54,623 nt of DNA from NCBI RefSeq assembly GCF_001936615.1, contig NZ_MLBF01000032.1, forward strand, positions 1 through 54,623, given 5' to 3'. Origin of the DNA: Desulfosporosinus metallidurans. GTDB taxonomy: Bacteria > Bacillota > Desulfitobacteriia > Desulfitobacteriales > Desulfitobacteriaceae. Below the pieces are notes generated by a model. The model saw only the letters and a list, made by a program, of their open reading frames with translations, was not told where the DNA came from and did no database searches. The translations under genes and the position numbers were made by a program. Below are positions 45,461 to 54,202 of the stretch, piece by piece (positions within the stretch are counted from its first letter, which is position 1; each line of letters opens with the position of its first letter).

Positions 45461-46546
45461 CGTGTATTCGAGCCCGCCCAAAAGAAGTTTCACGACTTTC
45501 CGGCTTACGTTTTTCACCAAATATTCCGGCGGAGGCTCCCAATCCCACCCCTGCCCCAAAACCATTTTCACGGCTCGCGAAATGGCTGCTGGTTCACAAC
45601 CGGCAATCAGATTACTTCCAGCCTCTAATGTTTCCGGTCGCTCGGTCACATCCCGTAACGTCACATTTGGTATTTTATAAAGACAACACTCTTCTTGAAC
45701 TGTCCCACTATCGCTCAAAACACAGTATGCATTTTGCTCCAAACACACAAAATCAAACAGCCCTAGAGGTTCCACGACCTGGATGCCGGTTCCTACGAAA
45801 GTCTTGTTTTGCTTCTCCAACTGAGAACGAGTACGGGGATGAAGACTGCAAATAATTGGCAAGCCGTATTCTTCATATAACCTATGAAAAGCGGTTATGA
45901 ATTTTGCCAGACGTTCCTCGTCATCAACATTTTCAGCTCGGTGTAAAGTCACTAGAAAATAGCCTTTGCAGACCGCTCCCACCGTCTGCAGAGCCTGGCT
46001 TTGTGCAATTCTATCTACGCAATGGGTTAGAACTTCCCAAATTGGGTTACCCGTTACATAAATGCGTTCCCCTTCAATCCCTTCCCTCAGCAGGTTGGCC
46101 CGACTTCGTTCAGTGTAAGGCAGTAATATATCGCTGCAATGATCCACCACTCGACGATTGATTTCCTCCGGTACCCGGTCATCATAACAGCGGTTACCCG
46201 CCTCCATATGATAAACCGGAATCCGCAGCCGTTTAGCAACCATCGCCGCCAAGGCGCTGTTGGTATCCCCTAAAATAAGCAGGCGGTCAGGTTTTTCCTG
46301 GAGCATCACCTGTTCACACTTGAGGAGTATCTCACCAATTTGGCCCATCAACGTCGACGCCTGGCAGTCAAGCAAGTAATCTGGAGACCGCAGCTTTAGG
46401 TCAGTAAAAAATATATCGGTTAACGTCCGATCAAAGTTCTGACCGGTATGCACGAGGATATGCTCACAAAGGGTATCTAAGAGAGGTAGAATCCGGCTTA
46501 AACGAATAATTTCCGGACGTGTCCCCAATATGGTCATAATCTTCAT
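45458..46546 (-). CDS. UDP-N-acetylglucosamine 2-epimerase (non-hydrolysing)
   Basis: The 362-residue protein has MTILGTRPEIIRLSRILPLL, LVHTGQNFD, LGDTNSALAA, the catalytic-region VYHMEAGNRCYDDRVPEEINRR and the late LSDSGTVQEECC. It makes UDP-ManNAc from UDP-GlcNAc (WecB/MnaA type). The nucleotide-sugar dehydrogenase at 48425 could then form UDP-ManNAcA. It belongs to the glycan cluster that ends at the collagen-like gene. Confidence 0.93.
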   Translation of the reverse strand: MKIMTILGTRPEIIRLSRILPLLDTLCEHILVHTGQNFDRTLTDIFFTDLKLRSPDYLLDCQASTLMGQIGEILLKCEQVMLQEKPDRLLILGDTNSALAAMVAKRLRIPVYHMEAGNRCYDDRVPEEINRRVVDHCSDILLPYTERSRANLLREGIEGERIYVTGNPIWEVLTHCVDRIAQSQALQTVGAVCKGYFLVTLHRAENVDDEERLAKFITAFHRLYEEYGLPIICSLHPRTRSQLEKQNKTFVGTGIQVVEPLGLFDFVCLEQNAYCVLSDSGTVQEECCLYKIPNVTLRDVTERPETLEAGSNLIAGCEPAAISRAVKMVLGQGWDWEPPPEYLVKNVSRKVVKLLLGGLEYT

Positions 46547-46712
46547 CCCAGGGTTTCCCTTCTACTCATAGTTTGCCACCTAACTCAACGGTGGCAATGA
46601 CAGTATTGGTGCTTTCGTCAATGACTGAGACATTATTGCTGCCTTACTCCGGAGACTGCGATATTCTCGATCAATCCGGTTGTTAATAAAGCAATTGCTC
46701 CACCTCCTTGCC

Positions 46713-47417
46713 TTAATTCAGCCACTCGGGAAAAAGTCGTTTTGCTCTCTCTCTGACAATCACAGAACACGCTTCGTTGGGGTTTTGACTCATATTTTTA
46801 CCGTGCCATCGATAAGCCAACAGACGATCCTCCAGAAATCCGCAAGCATAATGGCGCAGAAAGCGGAACCACAAATCATAGTCATGGGCTTGGGGCAAGC
46901 TTTCGTCGAAATTCCCTATTTGCTTTAATGCAGAACTTCTCATCATCACGGAAGATCCGTTAATAAAACAGCCCTCCATGAGCTTTGTCACCATTTCCTG
47001 TTTGTCGGAATAATAAGGTGAATTCACCTCATATTGCTTTTTGCCGTTGGCATCAATGACCACAAAGCTCGTGTAGCTAAAACCTAGGTTCGGATCACTT
47101 TCCATCTGTCCAACCTGTTTAGACACTTTTTCATCCATTAAAATGTCATCTGCACTTAACCAGCCAATATACTTACCTGTCGCCAGAGATAACCCAAGAT
47201 TTAAGGCGCTGGGTGTTCCCCCATTTTCTTTATAGATATAGTTAATTTTTGAACGATAGGGCTTCACAAGTTTGGCTGTTCCATCGGTGGAACCATCATC
47301 AATGACGAAAACCTCCAGATTTGCATAACTCTGATTGATTACACTGTCAAGCGCAAAGCGCAGATACCGGGCGTGATTATACGTGGGGATGACGACACTA
47401 ACTTTAGGCGTCAACAT
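46713..47417 (-). CDS. Family 2 glycosyltransferase
   Basis: The 234-residue GT-A protein starts at the ATG at 47417 (AGGAGGG upstream), whose A overlaps the upstream stop codon (TAATG). It has VSVVIPTYNHARYL, VIDDGSTDGTAKLV and GWLSADDILMDE (the DxD-like metal site). The acceptor is unknown. An upstream ATG at 47450 is inside the epimerase gene. Confidence 0.9.
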   Translation of the reverse strand: MLTPKVSVVIPTYNHARYLRFALDSVINQSYANLEVFVIDDGSTDGTAKLVKPYRSKINYIYKENGGTPSALNLGLSLATGKYIGWLSADDILMDEKVSKQVGQMESDPNLGFSYTSFVVIDANGKKQYEVNSPYYSDKQEMVTKLMEGCFINGSSVMMRSSALKQIGNFDESLPQAHDYDLWFRFLRHYACGFLEDRLLAYRWHGKNMSQNPNEACSVIVRERAKRLFPEWLN

Positions 47418-48337
47418 TAGCGACCCTCCTGGTAAATCTTCTTCATCCACTCCACGGTTATGGGTAATCCTTCTTCTAGCTTCACCTTAGGGTCATGTCC
47501 AAGATCAGCCGTCGCTTTGGAAATATCCGGTCGTTTACTTACCGTATTGTGCTTGTCTTCTGGAAGATAATTGACTAATTTCGGATCACCCTCCGTATAT
47601 TTGAGCACCAAATCGCTTAAATCTTTGACACTGCGGTATTCCGTTCCACCGATGTTATATACCTCACCTGGTTTAAAATTATTAGCGACGTTGGCTATTG
47701 TCGGGATTAAATCATCGACATACATAAAGACACGGTAGTATCCTTCGAAAACATCATAAGGCATACCCTTTAGGGCCCGATAGACAAAAAGGCAAATAAC
47801 ACTGCGGTAGGGATGATAATATTCCCCCGGACCGTAGGCATTAAACAAACGCAATCTAACAATGGGGGATTGGTATTTCTTTTCGAAATTTAAGATCTGT
47901 ACTTCATTGGCCCACTTGCTTAAGGCATAGTCATTATGCTGAATAATGGTCTTTTTCAAAGGTAAATCTTCGGTTAAAAGAGGTTCTGCTGCTTCCCCGT
48001 AGATTTCCGAGGAACTAGTAAAAATCAGCTTAAAACCTTTTTTCAATTGCCATTCTAAAATGTTCCGCGTCCCGATGACGTTTGTCTTCCAAAGCGTGTC
48101 ATAATAATGTTCTCCATTAATGCGGCCAAATTCGGCCGCTAAATGAAAGACATAATCATAGCTTTGCTCAAAAACACGTTCCAACTGGCGATATTCAGCA
48201 ATATCTGCCCTAAAATACGTTTCCCCAGGTTGATGTTGTAGATCAACTTCCCAAACCTCATGCCCTCGATTTCTCAATACCTCTGCTAAACGTCTGCCTA
48301 ACGTCCCTTTACTGCCCGTTACTAATATTTTGGCCAT
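47417..48337 (-). CDS. NAD-dependent sugar-nucleotide epimerase/dehydratase
   Basis: The 306-residue SDR protein starts MAKILVTGSKGTLGRRLAEVL (Gly-rich NAD loop). It has the catalytic Y-x3-K at YALSKWANE and LRLFNAYGPGEYYHPY. It is most like UDP-glucose 4-epimerase or related enzymes. The exact sugar cannot be told. Its stop overlaps the start of the GT2 gene. Confidence 0.9.
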   Translation of the reverse strand: MAKILVTGSKGTLGRRLAEVLRNRGHEVWEVDLQHQPGETYFRADIAEYRQLERVFEQSYDYVFHLAAEFGRINGEHYYDTLWKTNVIGTRNILEWQLKKGFKLIFTSSSEIYGEAAEPLLTEDLPLKKTIIQHNDYALSKWANEVQILNFEKKYQSPIVRLRLFNAYGPGEYYHPYRSVICLFVYRALKGMPYDVFEGYYRVFMYVDDLIPTIANVANNFKPGEVYNIGGTEYRSVKDLSDLVLKYTEGDPKLVNYLPEDKHNTVSKRPDISKATADLGHDPKVKLEEGLPITVEWMKKIYQEGR

Positions 48338-48424
48338 TATCTTTGCTCCCTTTTAAACTAATTATTTTTTGGCTATAGAAATTGTCCAACTTTGAAGCTG
48401 TTTCTCAAAACAACCAATGGGCCC

Positions 48425-49483
48425 TTATTTTGGGTTTAAAGCTTTTTGCCGCTCCAACACAACTCTATACATCGTCACATCCTGTTTTTCAATCCCCAGG
48501 TCGCTCTCATCATAGGCCTTAAAACCCGCTCCACTTAGTTCCTCAACCGTAAACAAGGGATCTTCCACCCAGACAGTATTTCCGGCAGCTTCTAAAGCTC
48601 TGACTAAGCCAACCCCTCTGCTATGCTTAAGATCCTTAACCCCCGTTTTATAACTCAACCCTCTGACTAAGACCTCCTTACCACTGCCTAACTGGTGCAC
48701 TATCCTATCTCGATAGTCCTGATCCGCCTGTTCTGCCCCTTCCAACAAAGATGAATGACAAACCGTTCGTAAGAAACCCATGTCCTTGGGGAGACACTCC
48801 CCACCAATGCCCCAGTCGGTACCTAGCAGTTCGACGTTATTTTTACTATTTACAGCCCGTCTTAGCTCGTCATAATCCATTCCCTGGTCTACACAATAAC
48901 CGTAAATTTCTTGAGCAAAGGCAACATCAACATAGCGCTTGACATTCTCAACCACCTTAGACAACTCCGCCACCCGGATATCGGAAACTTCAACTAGAAG
49001 GGGAACCAACGGGGTATAAAACTGACGTCCCCTTTCCAGACAAGCACTTGTAAAGGCTCCTATCACCCGCGGGGTATCACAAACGGTTTTATCAACCCCA
49101 AACATCACCCTATGGGGTACATGGATCAAGAAAATATCCGTTCCTATAGTAAACTCTTTTTCCTCCAAAAATTCACGTACGCGCCTCATGGTTCCTGGAG
49201 GCAACGTAGATTCAATGGAAATCAAAGAGCCTGGACAGATTATCATTTGTTCTAAAGCCGAAAATAAGTTTTGTCCCTGATTACCAGTGGAAGGAGCCAT
49301 TAACCAAACATCGATCCCTGTTAACTTCCGATAATCCGCAGTCACCCTGTAACCCTTGGACCGTAATTCTTTGACCCTACTCTCATTCACATCCACCCCG
49401 ATGACCTCTCCTGAGAATTCCTGGCAAAGGTAAGTGAAAAGATTAAGGCCAATATTACCCAAACCCACAACACAAATCTTCAT
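48425..49483 (-). CDS. UDP-sugar/GDP-mannose dehydrogenase family protein
   Basis: The 352-residue protein starts MKICVVGLGNIGLNLFTYL. It has ISIESTLPPGTMRRVREFL and the active-site Cys loop GIGGECLPKDMGFL, then VLVRGLSYKTGVKDLKHSRG. It oxidises a nucleotide sugar to its uronic acid, plausibly UDP-ManNAc made by the 2-epimerase (WecC-like). At 352 residues it is shorter than usual (about 400-440), mainly in the C-terminal domain. Confidence 0.88.
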   Translation of the reverse strand: MKICVVGLGNIGLNLFTYLCQEFSGEVIGVDVNESRVKELRSKGYRVTADYRKLTGIDVWLMAPSTGNQGQNLFSALEQMIICPGSLISIESTLPPGTMRRVREFLEEKEFTIGTDIFLIHVPHRVMFGVDKTVCDTPRVIGAFTSACLERGRQFYTPLVPLLVEVSDIRVAELSKVVENVKRYVDVAFAQEIYGYCVDQGMDYDELRRAVNSKNNVELLGTDWGIGGECLPKDMGFLRTVCHSSLLEGAEQADQDYRDRIVHQLGSGKEVLVRGLSYKTGVKDLKHSRGVGLVRALEAAGNTVWVEDPLFTVEELSGAGFKAYDESDLGIEKQDVTMYRVVLERQKALNPK

Positions 49484-49678
49484 TTTTGATCAATCCTTCC
49501 CCAAGCCTATCACTATAAGTTATGCAGTCCTCTCAATGTTGACACAACAGCGCTATGTTTCTCATTGAGAGAATAAATGCAATATCGAGTTTAGCTGCCG
49601 TTATTGCCACCTTGATGCCGAGCGTAACATACACTGAAAGGAAAACGAATTGCACATCAAAATTAGGAGGGCAAAATT

Positions 49679-50674
49679 ATGAAACTAGTTATTCCCGTAC
49701 TAAGCTTGGAAACAGGGGGAACACGCTTTATTTATCAGTTAGCCAATGAACTGGTGGATAAAGGACACAACGTGGAAATCGTACTGCCTGAAAACGCCTC
49801 CGTAGCTTGGCCTCTGAGGACACAAATTACCCGGGTCAAAGAACTTACCCCAGGTACACTACCGCCTGCGGATTTCCTTCTCCCGAATTTCTATCCCACT
49901 GTTTTTCCAGCTTGGGAATCCAAAAAAGGCCGAGTCGTTCGACTTAGCCTTGGTTATGAACCTTTATGGGTGAATGAAACAGAAAAAGCCCGGGCTTCTT
50001 ATCTTATCGATGCGCCGATCATTTCCATATCTCAATGGCATCGTCAATTGATCTTACAAGGAACGGGGCGGGACAGCACAGTAATACCTGGAGGGGTTGA
50101 CACCACTGTTTTTAAGCCCCTTCCCAAACTATCCCAATCCACCGACCGCCTAACCATTGCCTATATCCTGCGCTCGAAGGACCATGGCTATACTTGGAAG
50201 GGCGCCGAGGATTTTTGGGAAGCCTGTCAGCATTTATCACAGTCCGTTCCTGACTTTGACATCCGAGTTGTCACCCCAGAGAGGATACATTCCCACGCAC
50301 CTCTACCCTATAAGATCGTAAAAGCTGATACTGACATTGAGATGGCTAATTTCTATGCTCAGGCAGACATCTTCGTTTCGACCTCCTACTTCGAAGCATT
50401 TGCCCTCCCCCCTTTAGAAGCCATGGCCTGTGGTACGGCAGTCGTTACTACTGATAATGGCGGTAACCGTGATTACACAAAAAACAAGGAGAACTGTTTA
50501 CTTGTCCCCCCCAGCGATATCAAACAACTCACCCAAGCTCTAGCTCAATTGTTAACCCAAGAAACGTTACGCAATCAGCTTGCTCTCGCCGGCTCACAAT
50601 TCGCCCTCCCCTGGACCTGGCGGCATACAGCCGATAAAGTAGAAGCCTTACTTCTACAGTTAACCTATGACTAG
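49679..50674 (+). CDS. Family 4 glycosyltransferase, copy 1
   Basis: The 331-residue GT-B protein has MKLVIPVLSLETGGTRFIYQ, GYEPLWVNETEKARASYLI and a C-terminal nucleotide-binding motif STSYFEAFALPPLEAMACGTAVV (E-x7-E type). AGGAGG precedes the ATG. It is a close paralogue of the gene at 51383. Its 3' end overlaps the converging methyltransferase gene by 15 bases. Confidence 0.92.
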   Translation: MKLVIPVLSLETGGTRFIYQLANELVDKGHNVEIVLPENASVAWPLRTQITRVKELTPGTLPPADFLLPNFYPTVFPAWESKKGRVVRLSLGYEPLWVNETEKARASYLIDAPIISISQWHRQLILQGTGRDSTVIPGGVDTTVFKPLPKLSQSTDRLTIAYILRSKDHGYTWKGAEDFWEACQHLSQSVPDFDIRVVTPERIHSHAPLPYKIVKADTDIEMANFYAQADIFVSTSYFEAFALPPLEAMACGTAVVTTDNGGNRDYTKNKENCLLVPPSDIKQLTQALAQLLTQETLRNQLALAGSQFALPWTWRHTADKVEALLLQLTYD

Positions 50675-51250
50675 GCTGCAATCCTTCCAAGCTAATAGGG
50701 CATCGATAGGCTCAGCGTTTTCGCCATAGACCTTCACGAACGCTGAATTTCTCTGATCGTGAAACTTATTAAAAACAACAATATTGTAACCAAGTTTTTG
50801 AAAATCCTCTACCTCCCATCCCGATCGATGCCGTTGATAGCTTTCTCCCCCTAAACCGTAATGATCAACGTCTATCTGTTGAAAAAAACCCCTTGGTGTA
50901 AAGACAATGACTTTTTTGGAGGCTATCTCCTCCACCTGGCGCAGGACACTAAAAGCAACCTCCTTTTTAAAATGCTCAATCACATCAATTAAAGTTACAC
51001 TATCTAGGGACTTTGGCAGAAATAGTTCGCTAAGGTGCTCTGCCGTGAAATTGAGTTTGATAAACTGCTCACCCAACTTAACATTCTCTAAATATGGTCG
51101 ATGCGCATCAACACCGATCTTTATAGGACAATGAAATTCTTTCAGGGTTGCACCCACACCGCAACCAACATCTAAGAGCGTCTGAGAATCTAACAGAAGT
51201 TCATTAATCGTAACGAGGAAATCTTGATGGTTTACGACATTGACTGTCAC
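50660..51250 (-). CDS. Class I SAM-dependent methyltransferase
   Basis: The 196-residue protein has motif I LLDVGCGVGATLKEF, an acidic IGVDAHRPY and VTLIDVIEHFKKE. Its C-terminal part, ...RSGWEVEDFQKLGYNIVVF, resembles small-molecule or sugar methyltransferases. It sits antisense between two GT4 copies and may methylate a glycan residue (inference). Confidence 0.88.
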   Translation of the reverse strand: MTVNVVNHQDFLVTINELLLDSQTLLDVGCGVGATLKEFHCPIKIGVDAHRPYLENVKLGEQFIKLNFTAEHLSELFLPKSLDSVTLIDVIEHFKKEVAFSVLRQVEEIASKKVIVFTPRGFFQQIDVDHYGLGGESYQRHRSGWEVEDFQKLGYNIVVFNKFHDQRNSAFVKVYGENAEPIDALLAWKDCSLVIG

Positions 51251-51382
51251 TGGCCGGACACCCTTCCATTTTTAATTCCATTAATATGTTATTCAAAGTT
51301 TCTCCTAAAGTGCCTTCCGACACACAAAGCGCCTACTTAAACGCATAATCTGTAGTACCGTAAAGCAAAGGGAGGACAAACC

Positions 51383-52369
51383 ATGAAGATAGTGTTTCCC
51401 GTTCTTAGTTTAGAAACGGGCGGGGGTTCTCGTTTTATGTATCATTTAGCTAATGCCCTAGTAGATAAAGGACATGATATTGAAGTGGTCATGCCCGAAA
51501 ATGGACCCCAAGTCTGGCCATTGCGTGCAAAACTAAGACGAGTGAAAGAATTAACCCCTTCCTCCATTCCTTCAGCCGATTTTATACTACCTAATTTTTA
51601 TTTAACGGTTAGGCCGGCCTGGGAATCCCAAAAAGGCCGGGTAGTACGCCTCAGTCTTGGGTATGAACCCCTCTGGGTCCCCGATTCGGAAACAGCCAAG
51701 CAGACCTATCTAATCGGTGCCCCAATCATGTCTATATCTCAATGGCACCGCCAAATACTGCTCCAAGAAACCGGCCTAGAAAGCACGGTTATCTCCGCTG
51801 GAGTAGACACTTCGACATTTCATCCTTATCCTAAACCATCTGAGCAAACAGGCTGTAAAAACATCTTCTACATCATGCGCGACCCCGCTTCTGGCTATAC
51901 TTGGAAAGGAGGCGCAGACTTTTTAAAAGCCGTAAACCGTTTGAAGGATCAGGTTAATTTTGAGCTAACCGTTTCAATTCCTGAGAACGCCATTTTTACA
52001 AGCCCTTTTCCTTGCAGAATTAAGACCACGGCAACAGATCAAGAGCTAGCCCAGCTATATGCTGAAGCAGACCTCTTTGTTTACACCTCTTACTTTGAAG
52101 CGTTTGGTTTACCTCCCCTTGAAGCGATGGCTTGCGGTACAGCCGTAGTGACCACCGATTGTGGCGGAATTCGTGACTACGTTAGAAACGGTGAAAACTG
52201 TCTGTTGGTCCCCCCAAGTGATATTGAACAACTAAGCACAGCTATCTATGACCTATTGACAAAGGATGCCGAACGTCAGCGTATAGCCGCCACAGGCCAT
52301 CTTTTCGCTCAAGCTTGGTCTTGGCAACGCACTGCTGATCAAGTAGAAGCTTTCTTGCTGAGCCTTTAA
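51383..52369 (+). CDS. Family 4 glycosyltransferase, copy 2
   Basis: The 328-residue GT-B enzyme starts MKIVFPVLSLETGGGSRFMYH and runs closely parallel to copy 1 through ISQWHRQILLQETG, YFEAFGLPPLEAMACGTAVV and NGENCLLVPPSDIEQL. GGGAGG precedes the ATG. The two copies arose by duplication and may add sequential sugars. Confidence 0.92.
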   Translation: MKIVFPVLSLETGGGSRFMYHLANALVDKGHDIEVVMPENGPQVWPLRAKLRRVKELTPSSIPSADFILPNFYLTVRPAWESQKGRVVRLSLGYEPLWVPDSETAKQTYLIGAPIMSISQWHRQILLQETGLESTVISAGVDTSTFHPYPKPSEQTGCKNIFYIMRDPASGYTWKGGADFLKAVNRLKDQVNFELTVSIPENAIFTSPFPCRIKTTATDQELAQLYAEADLFVYTSYFEAFGLPPLEAMACGTAVVTTDCGGIRDYVRNGENCLLVPPSDIEQLSTAIYDLLTKDAERQRIAATGHLFAQAWSWQRTADQVEAFLLSL

Positions 52370-52603
52370 ATACAGCAAGGGGAGCATATCGAAACTCTCA
52401 ACAATCGTGCTTACCGCGTAGCGTTTTTGTTCTCTTTCTTTAGCAAATTAAAAAGACTAGAAAACCCCAATCGAACATTTCTCTGTCGTCAGACCGTTTT
52501 TCTTTATAGTCTCTCCGTCGTTTCCACTTGAAAATCCGAGAAAAACCTAGCGGATCTCCTGAAATTTTGGCAACTGATTCTTTCTATCAAGTGATAGACA
52601 AAC

Positions 52604-52641
52604 AAAAAAAAGGGTCGAGTTTAGTGCTCTGCCCTTTTTTA
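52604..52641. terminator. Terminator after GT4 copy 2 and the methyltransferase remnant
   Basis: AAAAAAAGGG and CCCTTTTTT pair around an inner GAG/CTC stem (52604-52641). It stands between converging coding sequences and may stop both. The 235 bases before it (52370-52603) hold one weak plus-strand frame I could not assign. Confidence 0.8.
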
Positions 52642-52660
52642 CTATGCAATAAATAATTTT

Positions 52661-52900
52661 TTACTCTCGCCACGATAATTGCCCCTGACGTTTACGGAAA
52701 ATTGTTAAACCAGGGGGAACCGGAATAGTCATTAATTCATACGCGCTTGTGTCCTGTGCTAATATTTCAACCACTTGACAGGCCGTCCCGCTTAAGCCGG
52801 GTTGCATCATTTCTTCTTTTTCCGGATGAGTATCATGCAACAAAATTAGACCGTGTGGAGCTACAAAAGGGAAAAAATCATGGAAGTCTTGTACCCTCTC
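52661..52900 (-). pseudogene. C-terminal remnant of a SAM-dependent methyltransferase
   Basis: Directly after the TAG stop of the GT2-TPR gene the frame reads RVQDFHDFFPFVAPHGLILLHDTHPEKEEM, then YELMTIPVPPGLTIFRKRQG. The G-x-I/L-x-x-H-D-T block matches the end of class I methyltransferases of the cephalosporin-hydroxylase/Methyltransf_24 type. The N-terminal SAM-binding half is missing. No start codon with a good site exists. The rest was lost by deletion. Confidence 0.6.
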
Positions 52901-54031
52901 CTACTCATCCCCTATTTCCTTGTTAATTTCTCCCTTTTCTACCCTTCCTAATCCCAACACACCCTCCAAATAATTCTTGTTGTGAATAATCTGAGGGTCC
53001 TCCGGACGAAATGTTCTAGCTATTTCGTTATGTTCATAAGCCAACGCATACTGACCTAAACGATCGTAACAAACACACAATTGGAGGTGCGGAAGCCATG
53101 TCCAACAAGCATGAAACATATGTCCCCAACTGTCCAAAGGCTTTTCTATCTGTGTTGCTAATTTGTACCAAAACGTGGCTTGTTTAAGTTTTCCGCCTTG
53201 CAGGTTATAAAAACCTAAACGACAACAAAACTCAGCCCTTGGTGTATCAAATTCGAAGGATCTGAAAAGGTAAGCCTGTTCGTTTTCATGATCTCCAAGA
53301 TTTTGAAAGCAATCTGCAAGTTTCCCACAGGTAGATATTTGATCTTCAACCCAGCCCTTACCCGTATCTAGAAATTTCTTGTAAAATTCAACAGCTCTCT
53401 CATACTGACGATGATCGAACAACTCATTGGCAAAATAATAAAGGTCACGTGGAGTGAAGAATTTCCCTAGTGCTAAACGTTTTTCATAAATGTTGAGGTT
53501 TCGGTCAGAGTTATGTGCTTCTTCTTTATGGGCCACCTCAACATCACTGTTAAAGACATGTCCGCTAACCTCTAAATATTCATGCACGGATCCAATCCAT
53601 TGAAAGTTTCGGCTACGTTTAACCAGCCTATTTCGACGAAGACTGAAGGTCACATTCCCAAATTGATCAAATGCCAAAAGGTAAGGCATATTTACTGCAT
53701 CAATCATTGGATCAAGATTTTTTTTCAGTGCTAAGAATTTTAAGCGATCTGGTTCTAATAAAACATCGTCTGCATCCAGCCATAAGATATATTCCATCGT
53801 GGCATGGCTAAAAGCATCGTTCCGAGCCGCCGCAAAATCGTCAATCCAAGTAAAATCAAAGATTTTATCGGTGTACCTACGAATAATTTCTTTGGTATGG
53901 TCGGTTGAACCAGTGTCGACAATAACGATTTCGTCAACGATATCTTGAACAGAATCTAGACACCGGGCAACAGTATTTTCCTCATTGCGAACAATCATAC
54001 ACAAACTGATAGTTATGTGATTATCAGCCAT
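52901..54031 (-). CDS. Family 2 glycosyltransferase with TPR-like tail
   Basis: The start is the ATG at 54031 (GAGGTGG eight bases upstream); the frame also has an upstream GTG. The N-terminal GT2 domain has ISLCMIVRNEENTVARCLDS, EIVIVDTGSTDHTKEII, FAAARNDAF and ILWLDADDVLLEPD. The rest is helical repeats (YYFANELFDHRQYERAVEFYKKF and so on). This is the SunS-like/tetratricopeptide glycosyltransferase layout often found beside collagen-like spore proteins, which may be its acceptor (inference). It faces the same way as the BclA-like gene upstream. Confidence 0.9.
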   Translation of the reverse strand: MADNHITISLCMIVRNEENTVARCLDSVQDIVDEIVIVDTGSTDHTKEIIRRYTDKIFDFTWIDDFAAARNDAFSHATMEYILWLDADDVLLEPDRLKFLALKKNLDPMIDAVNMPYLLAFDQFGNVTFSLRRNRLVKRSRNFQWIGSVHEYLEVSGHVFNSDVEVAHKEEAHNSDRNLNIYEKRLALGKFFTPRDLYYFANELFDHRQYERAVEFYKKFLDTGKGWVEDQISTCGKLADCFQNLGDHENEQAYLFRSFEFDTPRAEFCCRLGFYNLQGGKLKQATFWYKLATQIEKPLDSWGHMFHACWTWLPHLQLCVCYDRLGQYALAYEHNEIARTFRPEDPQIIHNKNYLEGVLGLGRVEKGEINKEIGDE

Positions 54032-54127
54032 ATTTCTAACCACCTCAAAGTAATAATCTTAGTCATACTCTATGGTATTCAACGAACTGAAAAGTGGAAG
54101 CTTATCCAACTCTAGATAGCAAAGAAG

Positions 54128-54192
54128 TAGCCCTCGGGCTATTTACTCCTTTCGAACCAAAAGAAGCCTTCCACTGAATGTAGAAGGCTTTC
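54128..54192 (-). terminator. Terminator of the collagen-like gene, with a second palindrome
   Basis: AAGCCTTCTACATTCAGTGG, then AAGGCTTCTTTT on the minus strand (54192-54157), forms a stem of AAGCCTTC/GAAGGCTT. A further palindrome TAGCCCTCGGGCTA (54141-54128) follows. The first lies about ten bases past the BclA-like stop. Confidence 0.7.
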
Positions 54193-54202
54193 CGAAAATA
54201 GG

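Noticed and set aside
52384..52530. Plus-strand frame EHIETLNNRAYRVAFLF after GT4 copy 2
   Set aside because: It has no start with a ribosome site and no recognisable domain. It might be a transposase scrap but the evidence is too weak.
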